Origin: a virus
DNA length: 24,396 nucleotides
Direction: 5' to 3' (one strand)
Virus record (IMG/VR): IMGVR_UViG_3300021956_000078
Location: 1-24,396 of that record
Part shown: one piece after another, positions 1 to 8,647 of the stretch
Numbering within the stretch: position 1 is the first letter of the stretch
How the letters are laid out: the number at the start of each line of letters is the position of its first letter
Program-made: the position numbers and the translations under genes
The notes under the pieces: generated by a model
Seen by the model: only the letters and a program-made list of their open reading frames with translations
Told to the model about the DNA's origin: nothing
The model's database searches: none

Positions 1-1
1 A

Positions 2-895
2 CTGGTTTCGCTGATCATCGACCACCGCGAGGCGTGGCTCTTTGGCACGAACTCGGTTGAGGTCTGGTACGACGCCGGCCTGCAAGACTTCCCGCTCCAG
101 CGCATCCAAGGCGCGTTCAACGAGATTGGCTGCATCGCCCCGTACTCTGTCGCCAAGCTCGACAACGGCATCTTCTGGCTGGGCGCTGACGCCCGTGGCC
201 GAGGTATCGTCTACCGGGCCAACGGTTACACGGGTGTTAGGGTTTCTACTCATGCCGTTGAGTGGCACATCCAGCAGTACGCCAACATGGGCGACGCCGT
301 GGCCTACACCTACCAGCAGGACGGCCACAGCTTTTACGTGCTCAACTTCCCCACTGCCAACACGACCTGGGTGTATGACGTTGCGACTAGCGCATGGCAT
401 GAGCGTGCCGGGTTTGTGGCGGGCGAATTTACCCGCCACCGCAGCAACTGCCAGATGTCGTTCAACAACGAAATTGTTGTGGGCGATTTTGAGAATGGCA
501 ACATCTACGCGTTTGATCTGGACGTCTACGCCGACAACGGCAGCATCCAGAAATGGCTGCGCAGTTGGCGCGCGATACCGACCGGCCAAAACACCTTGAG
601 GCGCACGGCGCAACACACGTTGCAGCTCAACTGCGAATCTGGCGTGGGCTTGAACGACGGCCAAGGCAGCGACCCGCAGGTCATGCTGCGCTGGTCCGAC
701 GACGGCGGCCATACGTGGTCGAACGAACACTGGTCTGGCATGGGCAAGATTGGTCAGTATTACCGCCGCGTCTTTTGGCGCCGTCTTGGCATGACAGTGA
801 AGTTGCGCGACCGCGTGTACGAAGTGTCAGCCACTGATCCGGTCAAGATCGCCATCATGGGCGCTGAGCTACTGGCAAGCGGAACCAATGCCTGA
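2..895 (+). CDS. P22 gp10-like packaged-DNA stabilisation protein (5' partial)
   Basis: The reading frame is open from the left edge (first full codon at base 2) to TGA at 893-895, giving 297 C-terminal residues; the start lies outside the window. The visible protein is rich in Trp, Tyr and short beta-strand repeats, for example EAWLFGTNSVEVWYDAG and GIFWLGADARGRGIVYRANG. This pattern matches the Phage_stabilise family (P22 gp10, about 470 residues), a tail accessory factor that plugs the portal channel after packaging. The next genes are ejection-type proteins, the same neighbourhood as in P22-like phages. It overlaps the next gene by 8 bases, suggesting coupled translation. The family assignment is by remembered sequence pattern, not by a search. 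Confidence 0.75.
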   Translation: MVSLIIDHREAWLFGTNSVEVWYDAGLQDFPLQRIQGAFNEIGCIAPYSVAKLDNGIFWLGADARGRGIVYRANGYTGVRVSTHAVEWHIQQYANMGDAVAYTYQQDGHSFYVLNFPTANTTWVYDVATSAWHERAGFVAGEFTRHRSNCQMSFNNEIVVGDFENGNIYAFDLDVYADNGSIQKWLRSWRAIPTGQNTLRRTAQHTLQLNCESGVGLNDGQGSDPQVMLRWSDDGGHTWSNEHWSGMGKIGQYYRRVFWRRLGMTVKLRDRVYEVSATDPVKIAIMGAELLASGTNA

Positions 896-2198
896 ATTTA
901 TCAATGCCACTAACATCACGCCGCCGCGTGTCCCGCTGATTGATCAGCGCACGGGGCTGATGTCGCGTGAGTGGTATCGATTCTTTCTTAACTTGTTCAA
1001 CCTGACAGGCGGCGGCACCAACGCTACGTCGCTGGTTGACTTGCAGCTTGGGCCGCCGCCAGTTGTTGGCGAGGACATCGGTGGCATCAACATCGACATC
1101 GAGGCCCTCAAGCAACAGCCGACGCAAGAGTCGGCCATCGAGCAGATTGCGCAGATCGACAAGCAACTGAACGCGCTTGAGCAAACGCCGCGCCCTGAGC
1201 TTGGCACCATGGCGCCGCTCCAACAAGACAACGTGCCTTGGCTGACGTTCAATGTCGCGCCGTTGCCCGTGCCTACGGCTGTGGGCAGCATGTACTGGGA
1301 CGGCGGCACGACGATGGGTGTGCAGGCCACGGCCAACGTCTTGATCCGTATAGGCGAGGCTGAGTATGTCTACGCCAAGGCGTCGTCGGCCGTTACCAAG
1401 GGTCAGCTCTGCTACCACACCGGCGCCGTGGGCGCGTCTGGCGTCATCACCGTAGCTCCCACGCCGCTGGCGTTGGCTGACCCCAACCAGATCGTTGGCG
1501 TGGCCGCTGAGACAATCGCGCTCAACGGCTTTGGCTTGATCCAGATTAGCGGCGTTTTGCGCGGGTTCAACACGACCGGCAGCAGCGTCGGCGAGACGTG
1601 GGCGGACGGCGACCCGCTGTATTACAACCCGGCGTATGTAGGCAGTTTTACCAAAACTAAGCCGTCAGCACCTAACCAAAAGACCTACATTGGTGAGGTG
1701 ACCAACGCTGGGTCTGGTGGCTCCGGGTCCATACACATTCGCATCGTGCCAGGCTCTGTGCTAGGCGGCACGGACTCCAACGTGCAGTTCGGCACGCTGG
1801 CCAACGGCGACCTGATCCAGTACGACAGCGCGCTTCAGTACTGGAAAAACGTCACGCCGGCGTCGGTTATCGCCGCCGCTGGCGGGCCGCCCGTCACCAA
1901 GACGGCGGACTTTACGGTGGCGGCCAGCGAGACTTGGCTGATCAACAACAAGTCAGGGTCAACCTGCACGGTGACGCTACCCGCCCCCTCAACCAACAGC
2001 GGGCGCACCTTGCATTTTCAGAACTACCAGGCGCAGACGCTGGTGTCAGCTTCGAGTAATGTTGTGCCTTTGGCCGGCGGAGCGGCAACAACGGCCATCC
2101 TGAGCGCCGTAGCGGGCGCTAACGCCACCCTTGTGTCTGACGGTACAAACTGGATAATGACGCAATACATCTCGAACAACGCACTACTTTTGGAGTAA
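888..2198 (+). CDS. Probable tail/needle-type virion protein with C-terminal adhesin-like domain
   Basis: This 436-residue protein starts at ATG 888, inside the end of the gp10-like gene. The N-terminus (about 1-45) has the sequence LMSREWYRFFLNLFN, a segment often seen at the start of podovirus tail proteins. Residues about 75-110 form a short helical stretch rich in Gln and Glu. A Gly/Thr/Ala-rich beta region follows. The C-terminal 100 residues alternate TVTLPAPSTNSGR, VVPLAGGAATT and LVSDGTNWIMTQY, a repeat style typical of phage fibre or decoration domains. By position it corresponds to the P22 tail-needle slot, but sequence similarity to gp26 is not evident. A role in host contact or tail plugging is inferred. 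Confidence 0.6.
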   Translation: MPEFINATNITPPRVPLIDQRTGLMSREWYRFFLNLFNLTGGGTNATSLVDLQLGPPPVVGEDIGGINIDIEALKQQPTQESAIEQIAQIDKQLNALEQTPRPELGTMAPLQQDNVPWLTFNVAPLPVPTAVGSMYWDGGTTMGVQATANVLIRIGEAEYVYAKASSAVTKGQLCYHTGAVGASGVITVAPTPLALADPNQIVGVAAETIALNGFGLIQISGVLRGFNTTGSSVGETWADGDPLYYNPAYVGSFTKTKPSAPNQKTYIGEVTNAGSGGSGSIHIRIVPGSVLGGTDSNVQFGTLANGDLIQYDSALQYWKNVTPASVIAAAGGPPVTKTADFTVAASETWLINNKSGSTCTVTLPAPSTNSGRTLHFQNYQAQTLVSASSNVVPLAGGAATTAILSAVAGANATLVSDGTNWIMTQYISNNALLLE

Positions 2199-2202
2199 TA
2201 AC

Positions 2203-2541
2203 ATGACTGTAACCGTCAAAGTGCTCATTCCGGCAAAGACTGCCGAGAATAGCCAAACGACCCAATACACAGCGTCGGGCGTGACCACGATCATCGACAA
2301 GTTCACCGCGACCAATTACAACGCCGCTGCGGCGACCATCAGCGTGAACCTAGTGACGGCTGCCGACACGGCTGGCAACCAGAACTTGATCACCAAAACC
2401 AAGACGCTCCAGCCGGCTGAGGTCTATACTTTTCCTGAGATTGTCGGCCAGGTCTTGGCACCGGGCGGGTTCATCTCTACAATCGCCGGAACTGCATCTG
2501 CAATCAACATCCGCGCCAGCGGTCGCGAGGTGACACAATGA
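2203..2541 (+). CDS. Small virion-associated protein, function unknown
   Basis: The product has 112 residues. A TTTTGGAG ribosome site lies about 8 bases before ATG 2203. The protein is Thr/Ala-rich and looks all-beta, with alternating short strands (TTIIDKFTATNYN, ATISVNLVTAAD, SAINIRASG), no membrane segment and no cysteine. The gene sits between the tail-type protein and the first ejection protein and overlaps the latter by ATGA at 2538-2541. A structural role is inferred from context only; I do not recognise a named family. Confidence 0.65.
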   Translation: MTVTVKVLIPAKTAENSQTTQYTASGVTTIIDKFTATNYNAAAATISVNLVTAADTAGNQNLITKTKTLQPAEVYTFPEIVGQVLAPGGFISTIAGTASAINIRASGREVTQ

Positions 2542-3587
2542 GCTTTTGGACTGACTTACGCGACACTGTTGAATCAGTCGGTGTTGCTGTTGGCAACTAT
2601 GTATTGCCTGGCTCGGCTTTGATCACCAAAAACTTGGTTAGCGAAGGCGCGCAAGATCAACTTAATTCAACCGTTGGCCAACTCGCGCTGTTGGGTGGTG
2701 GCGTTGCTGGCGGCGTTGCGGGTAATCTCGACAATTACAGCACGGCCTACGACAAGGTAGCTGGCCTGTTTGGCGGTGGCGGAAGCGCAGGTGTGACTGG
2801 CCAGCAAGCCGTCGATGCGTTCAACGCGGGCAAGATTAGCGCGGCTGAGTTTGAGGCGATCGCCAATGGCGCAGGCACGACCAGCCAAGGATTGTTGAGC
2901 GGCGCTGGCGGCGCATTGACTAAGTATTTAACCCCGGCGTCCATTCTGGCTAGTGGCGCGTTTGGCGCCAGCGCCGCGCAGAAGGCTGCCACGACGCAAG
3001 CCGAGGCGCAAAGCCAAGCCAATCAATTGCTATACAGCATGTACAAAGAGCAGCAAGGGCTGCAAGAGCCATGGCGTCAGGCTGGCCTGCGCGCGCTGCC
3101 CAAGGTCGAGCAGATTGCAAGCGAGTACAAGCCGTTTACGCCCAGCGAAATGTACACCGACCCTGGCTACGCATTCCGTTTGTCTGAAGGCCAGAAGGCG
3201 CTTGAGCGTAGCGCTGCTGCACGCGGCGGTCTGCTGTCCGGCACCACTGGCAAAAATCTGTTGCGCTACGGCCAAGAGATGGGCAGCCAAGAATACAACG
3301 CCGCTCGCAATCGTTACATTCAAGACTACGCCAACAAGCTAAGCGCGCAACAAACGCTGGCCGGCTATGGCACCGGCGCCACGAACGCGTTGGCAAACGC
3401 CGCCGGCCAGTACGGCTCGCAAGCAGGCGCAGGTATCACCAACATCGGCGCGGCGCAGGCTGCTGGCCAAGTCGGCCAAGCAAACGCTTTGACTGGCGCG
3501 TTGGGCACTGGGCTGAACTACATGGCCAACCAAGATTTGGTCAACGCATTGACCCGCCGCTCGGCCTACGGCAACCCGACCGCGTAA
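2538..3587 (+). CDS. Ejection (DNA transfer) protein, P22 gp7-like
   Basis: The product has 349 residues and its start overlaps the previous stop as ATGA. The N-terminal half has glycine- and alanine-rich hydrophobic stretches (about residues 45-65 and 110-150), as expected of proteins that enter the host envelope. A helical region follows (AAQKAATTQAEAQSQANQLLYSMYKEQ). A conserved-looking segment at about 225-275 (ARGGLLSGTTGKNLLRYGQ, then EYNAARNRYIQDYANKL) is typical of podovirus DNA-transfer proteins that follow the gp10 gene. The C-terminus is Gly/Ala/Asn-rich low complexity. It is the first of three consecutive large ejection-type genes. Assignment rests on domain style and gene order. 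Confidence 0.65.
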   Translation: MSFWTDLRDTVESVGVAVGNYVLPGSALITKNLVSEGAQDQLNSTVGQLALLGGGVAGGVAGNLDNYSTAYDKVAGLFGGGGSAGVTGQQAVDAFNAGKISAAEFEAIANGAGTTSQGLLSGAGGALTKYLTPASILASGAFGASAAQKAATTQAEAQSQANQLLYSMYKEQQGLQEPWRQAGLRALPKVEQIASEYKPFTPSEMYTDPGYAFRLSEGQKALERSAAARGGLLSGTTGKNLLRYGQEMGSQEYNAARNRYIQDYANKLSAQQTLAGYGTGATNALANAAGQYGSQAGAGITNIGAAQAAGQVGQANALTGALGTGLNYMANQDLVNALTRRSAYGNPTA

Positions 3588-3596
3588 GGAGCGAAT

Positions 3597-4997
3597 ATGC
3601 CTATTGATCCATCCATCGCCCTTGGCGTGCGCCCGCTAGAGGTTGCCAATCCGCTGAACCAACTTGCGCAAGTGTCGCAAATTCAGTCGGCGCAACGTCA
3701 AGGTGAAGTTGCGCAAATGCAGCTCGAGCAGTTGAAGCAAGACCGCGACGAAATGACCAAGCTGCAACAGGAATTGGTTGCTAAAGGTGGCAGTCCTGAT
3801 TTGCGCGCTTTAGCCACTACTTTGCTCAAGTCGCCTAAACACGTTGCGCAGGGCATTGAGCTGCTGCAAAAGTTGGACGAGCAAGACAAGTACGAAGGTG
3901 TGCTGAAAAAACTGTATGGCGGCGGCGCTGCTGCCGCGCCGGCTGCCGCGCCGATGGCGCCTGCCATGCCCGGCACGTTGGGCTCTGGTACGTTCGGCGC
4001 TATGCCCGCGCCCGCCGCTGCGAATGCGTTGGCGCCCGCCCCCACCGCGCCTGCTGCGCCAGCAAACGCGTTGGTAAACCAGCCCAACTCAGCTACTGAT
4101 TTAGAAGGCAAAATCGCCATGTTGGCGCCGTTTGCGTCGCGCCCTGGCGTTAAAGAGCAGATTGCTGGATTGCAGGCACAACTTACCGAGCTGCGCAAAC
4201 CGATTGTGGCCGCCGCAGGCTCTACAATTTACGGTCCTAGCGGCAACATCATTGCTAATGTGCCGGCGCAACCGACTGAGTTGCAACGCAACTATCAATA
4301 CGCCAAGAGCCAAGGGTTCCCCGGCAGCATTTTTGATTACGAACGCGAAATTAAATTGGCAAGTCGCACGCCTGCGCAACCGACAGCGCCGGTCGCTGTG
4401 GTTGATGAGACTGGCAAGACACGCTACGTTAGCCGCGAGGAAGCTATTGGCAAAGGCATGACGCCCGCCTCTGCGTTTGAAGGTCTAACACCTAAGGAAA
4501 TTCAGAAGCGAGAAGCTGCGCTGCCGCAAGCTAAAGCCTCCGTATCAGGGTTTGAAAGTAAAACCGACCAGTTTATTAAAGAGCTGGAAAAGTTGCGCGA
4601 TGACGAAGGTCTTGACCAAATTACAGGGCCGGTATACGGTCGCACGCCTAGCGTAAGCCGCGCAGGTAGCCGGGCGCAAGCGTTGTATAACAAGATTTTT
4701 GCCAAGGGTGGTTTCCAAGGGCTGCAAGATTTGCGTGAAGCATCTAAAACTGGCGGCGCGCTGGGCAACGTATCAAACGAAGAAGGACGCCGTTTGGAGG
4801 CATCAGTTGTTGGTGGTTTAGACCGCACGCAAAACATCGCAGACGTCAAGCAGGGCATTAACGATCTGATTGAAGACTTAAAAGCATCCAAGGCACGCGT
4901 TCGCAACACGTTTGACGACACATACCAATATAAGACTGAGCGCCGTGGCGGCGCTGGTCCAGCCGCATCTGCACCTGATCCGTTGGGGATTCGATAA
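3597..4997 (+). CDS. Internal virion / ejection protein (gp20 position)
   Basis: The product has 466 residues; ATG 3597 follows a TAAGGAG site 5 bases upstream. Residues about 18-65 form a strong Gln/Glu/Lys coiled coil (QLEQLKQDRDEMTKLQQEL). Residues about 105-160 are an Ala/Pro linker. The C-terminal 160 residues are again helical, with DQITGPVYGRTPSVSRAG and GNVSNEEGRRLEASVVGGLD, a segment I associate with phage internal virion proteins. The stop (TAA 4995-4997) shares a base with the next ATG. By eye it is somewhat less GC-rich than the next gene. It probably ships in the capsid and is ejected with the DNA; this is inferred from order and composition. Confidence 0.6.
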   Translation: MPIDPSIALGVRPLEVANPLNQLAQVSQIQSAQRQGEVAQMQLEQLKQDRDEMTKLQQELVAKGGSPDLRALATTLLKSPKHVAQGIELLQKLDEQDKYEGVLKKLYGGGAAAAPAAAPMAPAMPGTLGSGTFGAMPAPAAANALAPAPTAPAAPANALVNQPNSATDLEGKIAMLAPFASRPGVKEQIAGLQAQLTELRKPIVAAAGSTIYGPSGNIIANVPAQPTELQRNYQYAKSQGFPGSIFDYEREIKLASRTPAQPTAPVAVVDETGKTRYVSREEAIGKGMTPASAFEGLTPKEIQKREAALPQAKASVSGFESKTDQFIKELEKLRDDEGLDQITGPVYGRTPSVSRAGSRAQALYNKIFAKGGFQGLQDLREASKTGGALGNVSNEEGRRLEASVVGGLDRTQNIADVKQGINDLIEDLKASKARVRNTFDDTYQYKTERRGGAGPAASAPDPLGIR

Positions 4998-7447
4998 TGG
5001 CAACACTCGCTGAAGTCCGCGCGCAATACCCCCAGTATTCCGATATGTCGGATACGGCGTTGGCTGACGCGCTGTACAAGAAGTTCTACTCCGACTTGCC
5101 CCGCGCAGATTTTGACGTCAAAATCGGGCTCAAAACCGAACCACCCAAAACCGGCGCCGATCTGATCCCCGGCCAATCTGTGCAGGCGCCCCCCGCACAA
5201 ATTATCGGGCCGCGTAAAGGCCAAGGCGGTATGCTAGGTGAGACGCTGGGCGGTTTGATTGAAACACCCATTGCAGTGGGCGCTAGTTTGTTGAGCGGCC
5301 CCGTCACATATTTGTCCGGCGCTCTTGGGCCTGAAGCACAACGCAAAGTCGCTGGCGCTATTCAGTACGAGCCACGCACGCAGATGGCCCAGCAGACACT
5401 GGAAGCCATCGGCCAAGCAGCCGAAGCGGCCAAGCTGCCGCCGTACATGCCGGCCAGCAATCTGGCCCGTACCGTGCCTTCTGCTGCTCGAACAGTTGGC
5501 AGAGCGCTGGGTGAAGAAGGCGCTTTGGTGCGCGAGTCTGTCGCCGCGCCGCTGGCCGCCCGCGCCGAGCGAGTGCAACAGCAACGCATCCGTGAAAGCC
5601 AGATCAACGCGCCGCGCATCGACGCTGCCAAGGACGCGTTGGAGCTGGGTATCGCTCTTAATCCGGCGGTGTCTAACCCGACCAAGGGCAACGTGCTCAA
5701 GTCCCGGGTTGTCGGCACTGGCAACCTGGACGCCAAGCTGGCCGAGCAAAACCTGCCCAAGTACACCTCCGCCGCCAAGCGCGACATGGGGCTGCCTGAC
5801 ACGGTGAAGCTCGACGCCAACGGCTTTGAGCAGGCCCGCAGCGCACCGGAGATCAGCAAACCATACGAAACCGTGCGCGGCATGAAGTCGCTGGCGCCTG
5901 ATGACGCCACGTACACGCAGCTGGACGCGCTGCGCGTGACGCCGCTGGTGGGCGATACTGGCCAAGCCGCTGCGGCCAATGCGCTGCTCGACGCGGTAAA
6001 GCAACAGCTGAGCGCAGGCGTCGATGGCCGCACGCTGGTCGACAGCATTCGCCAGCGCCGCCGTGAGGCCCAGGCTATATACAACCAGCAGTCCAAGGGC
6101 GTCAACCCACCGTCACCGGAAGCGCTGGCCAAGGCCGACATGAACATGGGCGTGGCAAACGTTCTCGAGGGCATGATCGAGAACAACATCACGAACAACC
6201 CGACGTTGCTGGGCGACTTCCGCAACGCCCGCGCAGCCATGGCCAAGACGTATGACTACGAGCGCGCCACGAACTTCGCTACCGGCAACATCGATCCGCA
6301 GATCATTGCCAAGATGGCCGAAGAAGGCAAGCCGATGTCTGGCCTGCTGGCCAAGATCGGTAACGTCGCGGCCAACTTCCCCGAGGTGTCTCGCGCCAAC
6401 GTAACCGGCAAGACGCAGTGGGGCGAGAAGATCACGCGCTCGAGCCCTGGCGGCACGGTGGGTGCCCTTGCTGGCGCGCCGTTTGGCCTGCTGGGCTCTA
6501 TCGCTGGCGGCGTTGTCGGCGCTGTGGGCGGCAACATCCTTACCGCTGCCGAAGCACGTCGCATGGCCACGCCTGGCTATCAGGCCAAGTACGCAGTGCC
6601 CAAGGACTACCGTCCGCCGGTCAACAACTTGCGCCCGGCAGAGATCAATTACGGTCCGAACCAGTTGGTGCCGTATGACTTTGCGCAGTCTGTGCTGACG
6701 CCTGAGCAGGCGCCCTACCAGCCGAACTTTGTTTTCGGTCGCGGTACGCCTGACGTTCGCACCGGCCTGCCCGAGACGCCGCCGTTGCTTGGCGCGCCGT
6801 CGGCTGAAGGCACCATCAACGCCTTGCGCGCTGAGGACGTACGCCGCGCGGGCGTGTCCCGCGCCTTGGGTCAGGAGGCTGAGGCCCGCGCTGCGGCTGC
6901 CGAGGCCGCTGCACGCCGCCCGGCCACACGCGAGGTCATCCTTGACTTTGACCCGGTTACGGGGCGCTACCGCGAGGCCAGCCAGGGCATCAAAGGCGCT
7001 ACGCCCGAGACGTTCCAGCGTCTGTCGGCGCTAGACGACGCGGCCAAGAAAGTCACCGAGGGTAGGCTGTTCGATTTAACGGCAACCGAGAAGGTTGCCT
7101 GGGACAAGGCCACGGTGGACATCAAGCAGTTGGGCGAAGGTTTTGCCAAGCTCGACGACAAAGCCATCGCTCAGAAGATGATGGATCGCAAGTGGGTCGA
7201 GGGCGCCATTACCAAGGCACGTCAGCAAGAGCAGGCGTTTGCCGACATCGCCGCCCGCGCGCAGAACGAGCGCATGCGCCAGGAGGCCCTGGCCAAGCGC
7301 GAACAGATGATGGACCTGCTCGACACCCTCGAAGCCCAATACGCCAAGCCGCGCCCGACCTCTGGCGGCGGCCAAGGCCCCAAAACCCGTGCTGCCATCC
7401 GCAACCAGCTGGTCGGCGGCGAAAAGAAAAACAACCTTGCCCCGTAA
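4997..7447 (+). CDS. Large ejection protein (gp16-like position)
   Basis: This 816-residue protein starts at ATG 4997, overlapping the previous stop by one base. Residues 1-45 (MATLAEVRAQYPQYSDMSD, then ALADALYKKFYSDLP) are the short N-terminal module common to podovirus internal and ejected proteins. Residues about 485-520 form a glycine-zipper hydrophobic stretch (GGTVGALAGAPFGLLGSIAG and beyond) that could cross or bind a membrane. The last 200 residues are Ala/Glu/Arg-rich and probably coiled coil. No lysozyme or transglycosylase catalytic motif is obvious. It is the last and largest of the three ejection-type genes, fitting a channel component for DNA entry; this function is inferred. 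Confidence 0.6.
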   Translation: MATLAEVRAQYPQYSDMSDTALADALYKKFYSDLPRADFDVKIGLKTEPPKTGADLIPGQSVQAPPAQIIGPRKGQGGMLGETLGGLIETPIAVGASLLSGPVTYLSGALGPEAQRKVAGAIQYEPRTQMAQQTLEAIGQAAEAAKLPPYMPASNLARTVPSAARTVGRALGEEGALVRESVAAPLAARAERVQQQRIRESQINAPRIDAAKDALELGIALNPAVSNPTKGNVLKSRVVGTGNLDAKLAEQNLPKYTSAAKRDMGLPDTVKLDANGFEQARSAPEISKPYETVRGMKSLAPDDATYTQLDALRVTPLVGDTGQAAAANALLDAVKQQLSAGVDGRTLVDSIRQRRREAQAIYNQQSKGVNPPSPEALAKADMNMGVANVLEGMIENNITNNPTLLGDFRNARAAMAKTYDYERATNFATGNIDPQIIAKMAEEGKPMSGLLAKIGNVAANFPEVSRANVTGKTQWGEKITRSSPGGTVGALAGAPFGLLGSIAGGVVGAVGGNILTAAEARRMATPGYQAKYAVPKDYRPPVNNLRPAEINYGPNQLVPYDFAQSVLTPEQAPYQPNFVFGRGTPDVRTGLPETPPLLGAPSAEGTINALRAEDVRRAGVSRALGQEAEARAAAAEAAARRPATREVILDFDPVTGRYREASQGIKGATPETFQRLSALDDAAKKVTEGRLFDLTATEKVAWDKATVDIKQLGEGFAKLDDKAIAQKMMDRKWVEGAITKARQQEQAFADIAARAQNERMRQEALAKREQMMDLLDTLEAQYAKPRPTSGGGQGPKTRAAIRNQLVGGEKKNNLAP

Positions 7448-7450
7448 ACC

Positions 7451-7672
7451 ATGGACTACCAAGTACTTTTCAACATCGCCGTGGCTGTGGCTGGCTTCTT
7501 CGGTGGCTGGACACTGAACCGCATCTACATGGCTATCGACCGCTTGGACAACGACGTGCGTGCGTTGCCAACCCACTATGTCGCCCGCGATGACTATCGC
7601 AACGACATGAAAGACGTCCGAGAAATGCTCGGGCGTATCTTTGACAAACTAGACGGAAAGGCCGACCGATGA
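7451..7672 (+). CDS. Small membrane-anchored coiled-coil protein of the lysis cassette
   Basis: The product has 73 residues, with one N-terminal membrane segment (about 6-25, FNIAVAVAGFFGGWTLNRIY) followed by a charged helical tail (RNDMKDVREMLGRIFDKLDG). It starts 3 bases after the last ejection gene and overlaps the next gene by ATGA at 7669-7672. This topology is common beside phage holins and could be a holin, antiholin or lysis accessory. Nothing in the sequence decides between these. Confidence 0.65.
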   Translation: MDYQVLFNIAVAVAGFFGGWTLNRIYMAIDRLDNDVRALPTHYVARDDYRNDMKDVREMLGRIFDKLDGKADR

Positions 7673-7836
7673 AACCCTACATCCTTGCCCGACTGAAAGA
7701 AGCCTCCACTTGGCGCGGCATCATCCTGCTGCTGACCGCCGTGGGCGTGCCCGTGGCCCCGGCCATGGCCGACGCCATCATCTCTGTGGGTCTGGCAGTC
7801 GCCGGCCTCATCGGCGTCGCTGCGCCTGACGCATGA
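7669..7836 (+). CDS. Putative holin, 55 aa
   Basis: The ATG at 7669 overlaps the preceding TGA, and the stop at 7834-7836 overlaps the next ATG (7833), so three lysis genes are joined by two ATGA overlaps. The protein has a basic amphipathic N-terminus (MKPYILARLKEASTWRG). It is followed by two hydrophobic segments, about 18-32 and 36-52, separated by a short turn with Pro and one Asp. Size, topology and position before the endolysin fit a small holin that forms the lethal inner-membrane lesion. No close family is claimed. Confidence 0.7.
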   Translation: MKPYILARLKEASTWRGIILLLTAVGVPVAPAMADAIISVGLAVAGLIGVAAPDA

Positions 7837-8309
7837 ACTTCGACACAGCTTTTGAAAAGCTGGTCGGGTTCGAGGGCGATTACAGCAACGACAAAGATGA
7901 TCCCGGCGGTGCAACCCGTTATGGCATTACTGAGCAAGTTGCCCGAGAGAACGGATACAGCGGGTCCATGCGCGAGCTGCCCCTTGACTTTGCCAAGGCT
8001 GTTTACAAACGCAAGTACTGGGACGCCATCCAAGCAGATGCGCTGCCTCCAGCAGTGCGATACGCGGTCTTTGACAGCGCGGTCAACTCAGGCGTTGGTC
8101 AAGCCACCCGCTGGCTCCAGCGGGCGCTAGGCGTCAAGGACGATGGAGTGATCGGGCCTCGAACCCTGGCGGCAGTCGCTCAAGCAACGCCCGACGGGCT
8201 TCTGCGCCGGTTCCTTGGGCAGCGGCTGGTGTTCCTGACAACGTTGCCGAACTGGCCGACGTTTGCGAAGGGCTGGGCTCGCCGAGTGGGCGACCTTCTG
8301 ATGTCCTGA
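7833..8309 (+). CDS. Endolysin, glycoside hydrolase 108 family (N-acetylmuramidase-type)
   Basis: The product has 158 residues. The N-terminus carries the GH108 signature: FEGDYSNDKDDPGGATRYGI at residues 13-32, with the predicted catalytic Glu at position 14 and the DPGGxTxxGI motif. It continues with YKRKYWDAIQADALP and AVFDSAVNSGVGQATRWLQ, then a peptidoglycan-binding-like GVIGPRTL segment. It would cleave the glycan strand of peptidoglycan once the holin opens the membrane. No signal peptide is seen, so export depends on the holin. It is slightly shorter than many members. Its last 176 bases are overlapped by a convergent minus-strand gene. Confidence 0.9.
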   Translation: MNFDTAFEKLVGFEGDYSNDKDDPGGATRYGITEQVARENGYSGSMRELPLDFAKAVYKRKYWDAIQADALPPAVRYAVFDSAVNSGVGQATRWLQRALGVKDDGVIGPRTLAAVAQATPDGLLRRFLGQRLVFLTTLPNWPTFAKGWARRVGDLLMS

Positions 8310-8466
8310 GCACGGCGCGGTACGCCGCCAGCGCATCCTTCAGCTCGCACTGCAACTGCTGGATGCGGTCATCTTGCTCCTGCATCTTAACGTAGGCGTC
8401 GTGGGCGAACTTTGCCAGGTTGTCAGGGCTCCAAGTCTCAAACTGTGGCATGGTCATCTTAATCAT
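8134..8466 (-). CDS. Small hypothetical protein, antisense to endolysin end
   Basis: This minus-strand ORF of 110 residues begins at ATG 8464-8466, overlapping the zinc-ribbon gene by 8 bases, with an AGGAA site about 4 bases upstream. Residues 1-52 look like a real folded protein (WSPDNLAKFAHDAYVKMQEQ and a helix ending ALAAYRAVLR). From residue 53 the frame runs antisense to the endolysin gene, and the composition turns into Ser/Thr/Ala/Pro low complexity, so the tail may simply be read-through up to the first stop. It is the last gene of the minus-strand operon that starts near 10823. Function is unknown. Confidence 0.5.
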   Translation of the reverse strand: MIKMTMPQFETWSPDNLAKFAHDAYVKMQEQDDRIQQLQCELKDALAAYRAVLRTSEGRPLGEPSPSQTSASSATLSGTPAAAQGTGAEARRALLERLPPGFEARSLHRP

Positions 8467-8647
8467 TTCGTTCCTGTTTGCTGGGTGCGTCGCATTCGGC
8501 GCGGGCTCGCTTGGACGGCTTGACGACGACGCGTTCCTCGGTAGTGAAACAGTGCTCGTTGGCGCAACAGCGCCGGCGGTAAACGTAGGTGCCTCGGCTG
8601 CGCGTCTCTTTCACGTCAGTCCATGCACCGCACTCAGGGCACTTCAT
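8459..8647 (-). CDS. Zinc-ribbon protein, 62 aa (NrdR/Ogr-like N-terminal ribbon)
   Basis: The frame is open further upstream, but the start is placed at 8647 because that ATG overlaps the stop of the preceding gene as ATGA. The product begins MKCPECGAWTDVKETRSRGT and continues YVYRRRCCANEHCFTTEERV. The pairs C3/C6 and C27 or C28/C33 can bind one zinc, and the layout resembles the N-terminal ribbon of NrdR and related regulators. The C-terminal third is basic and disordered. It could bind DNA or RNA as a small regulator. There is no ATP-cone domain, so it is not NrdR itself. Confidence 0.7.
   Translation of the reverse strand: MKCPECGAWTDVKETRSRGTYVYRRRCCANEHCFTTEERVVVKPSKRARAECDAPSKQERND

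Noticed and set aside
42-599. Plus-strand 185-codon frame at the left edge
   Set aside because: Ser/Thr/Arg-rich shadow of the gp10-like frame, which has clear protein character.
855-1418. Long minus-strand ORFs opposite the virion and replication genes (855-1418, 5234-6246, 12063-12803, 12959-13699, 16520-17278, 22109-23026, 23279-24145)
   Set aside because: All lie antisense to well-supported genes, are biased in composition and lack ribosome sites; typical shadows in GC-rich DNA.
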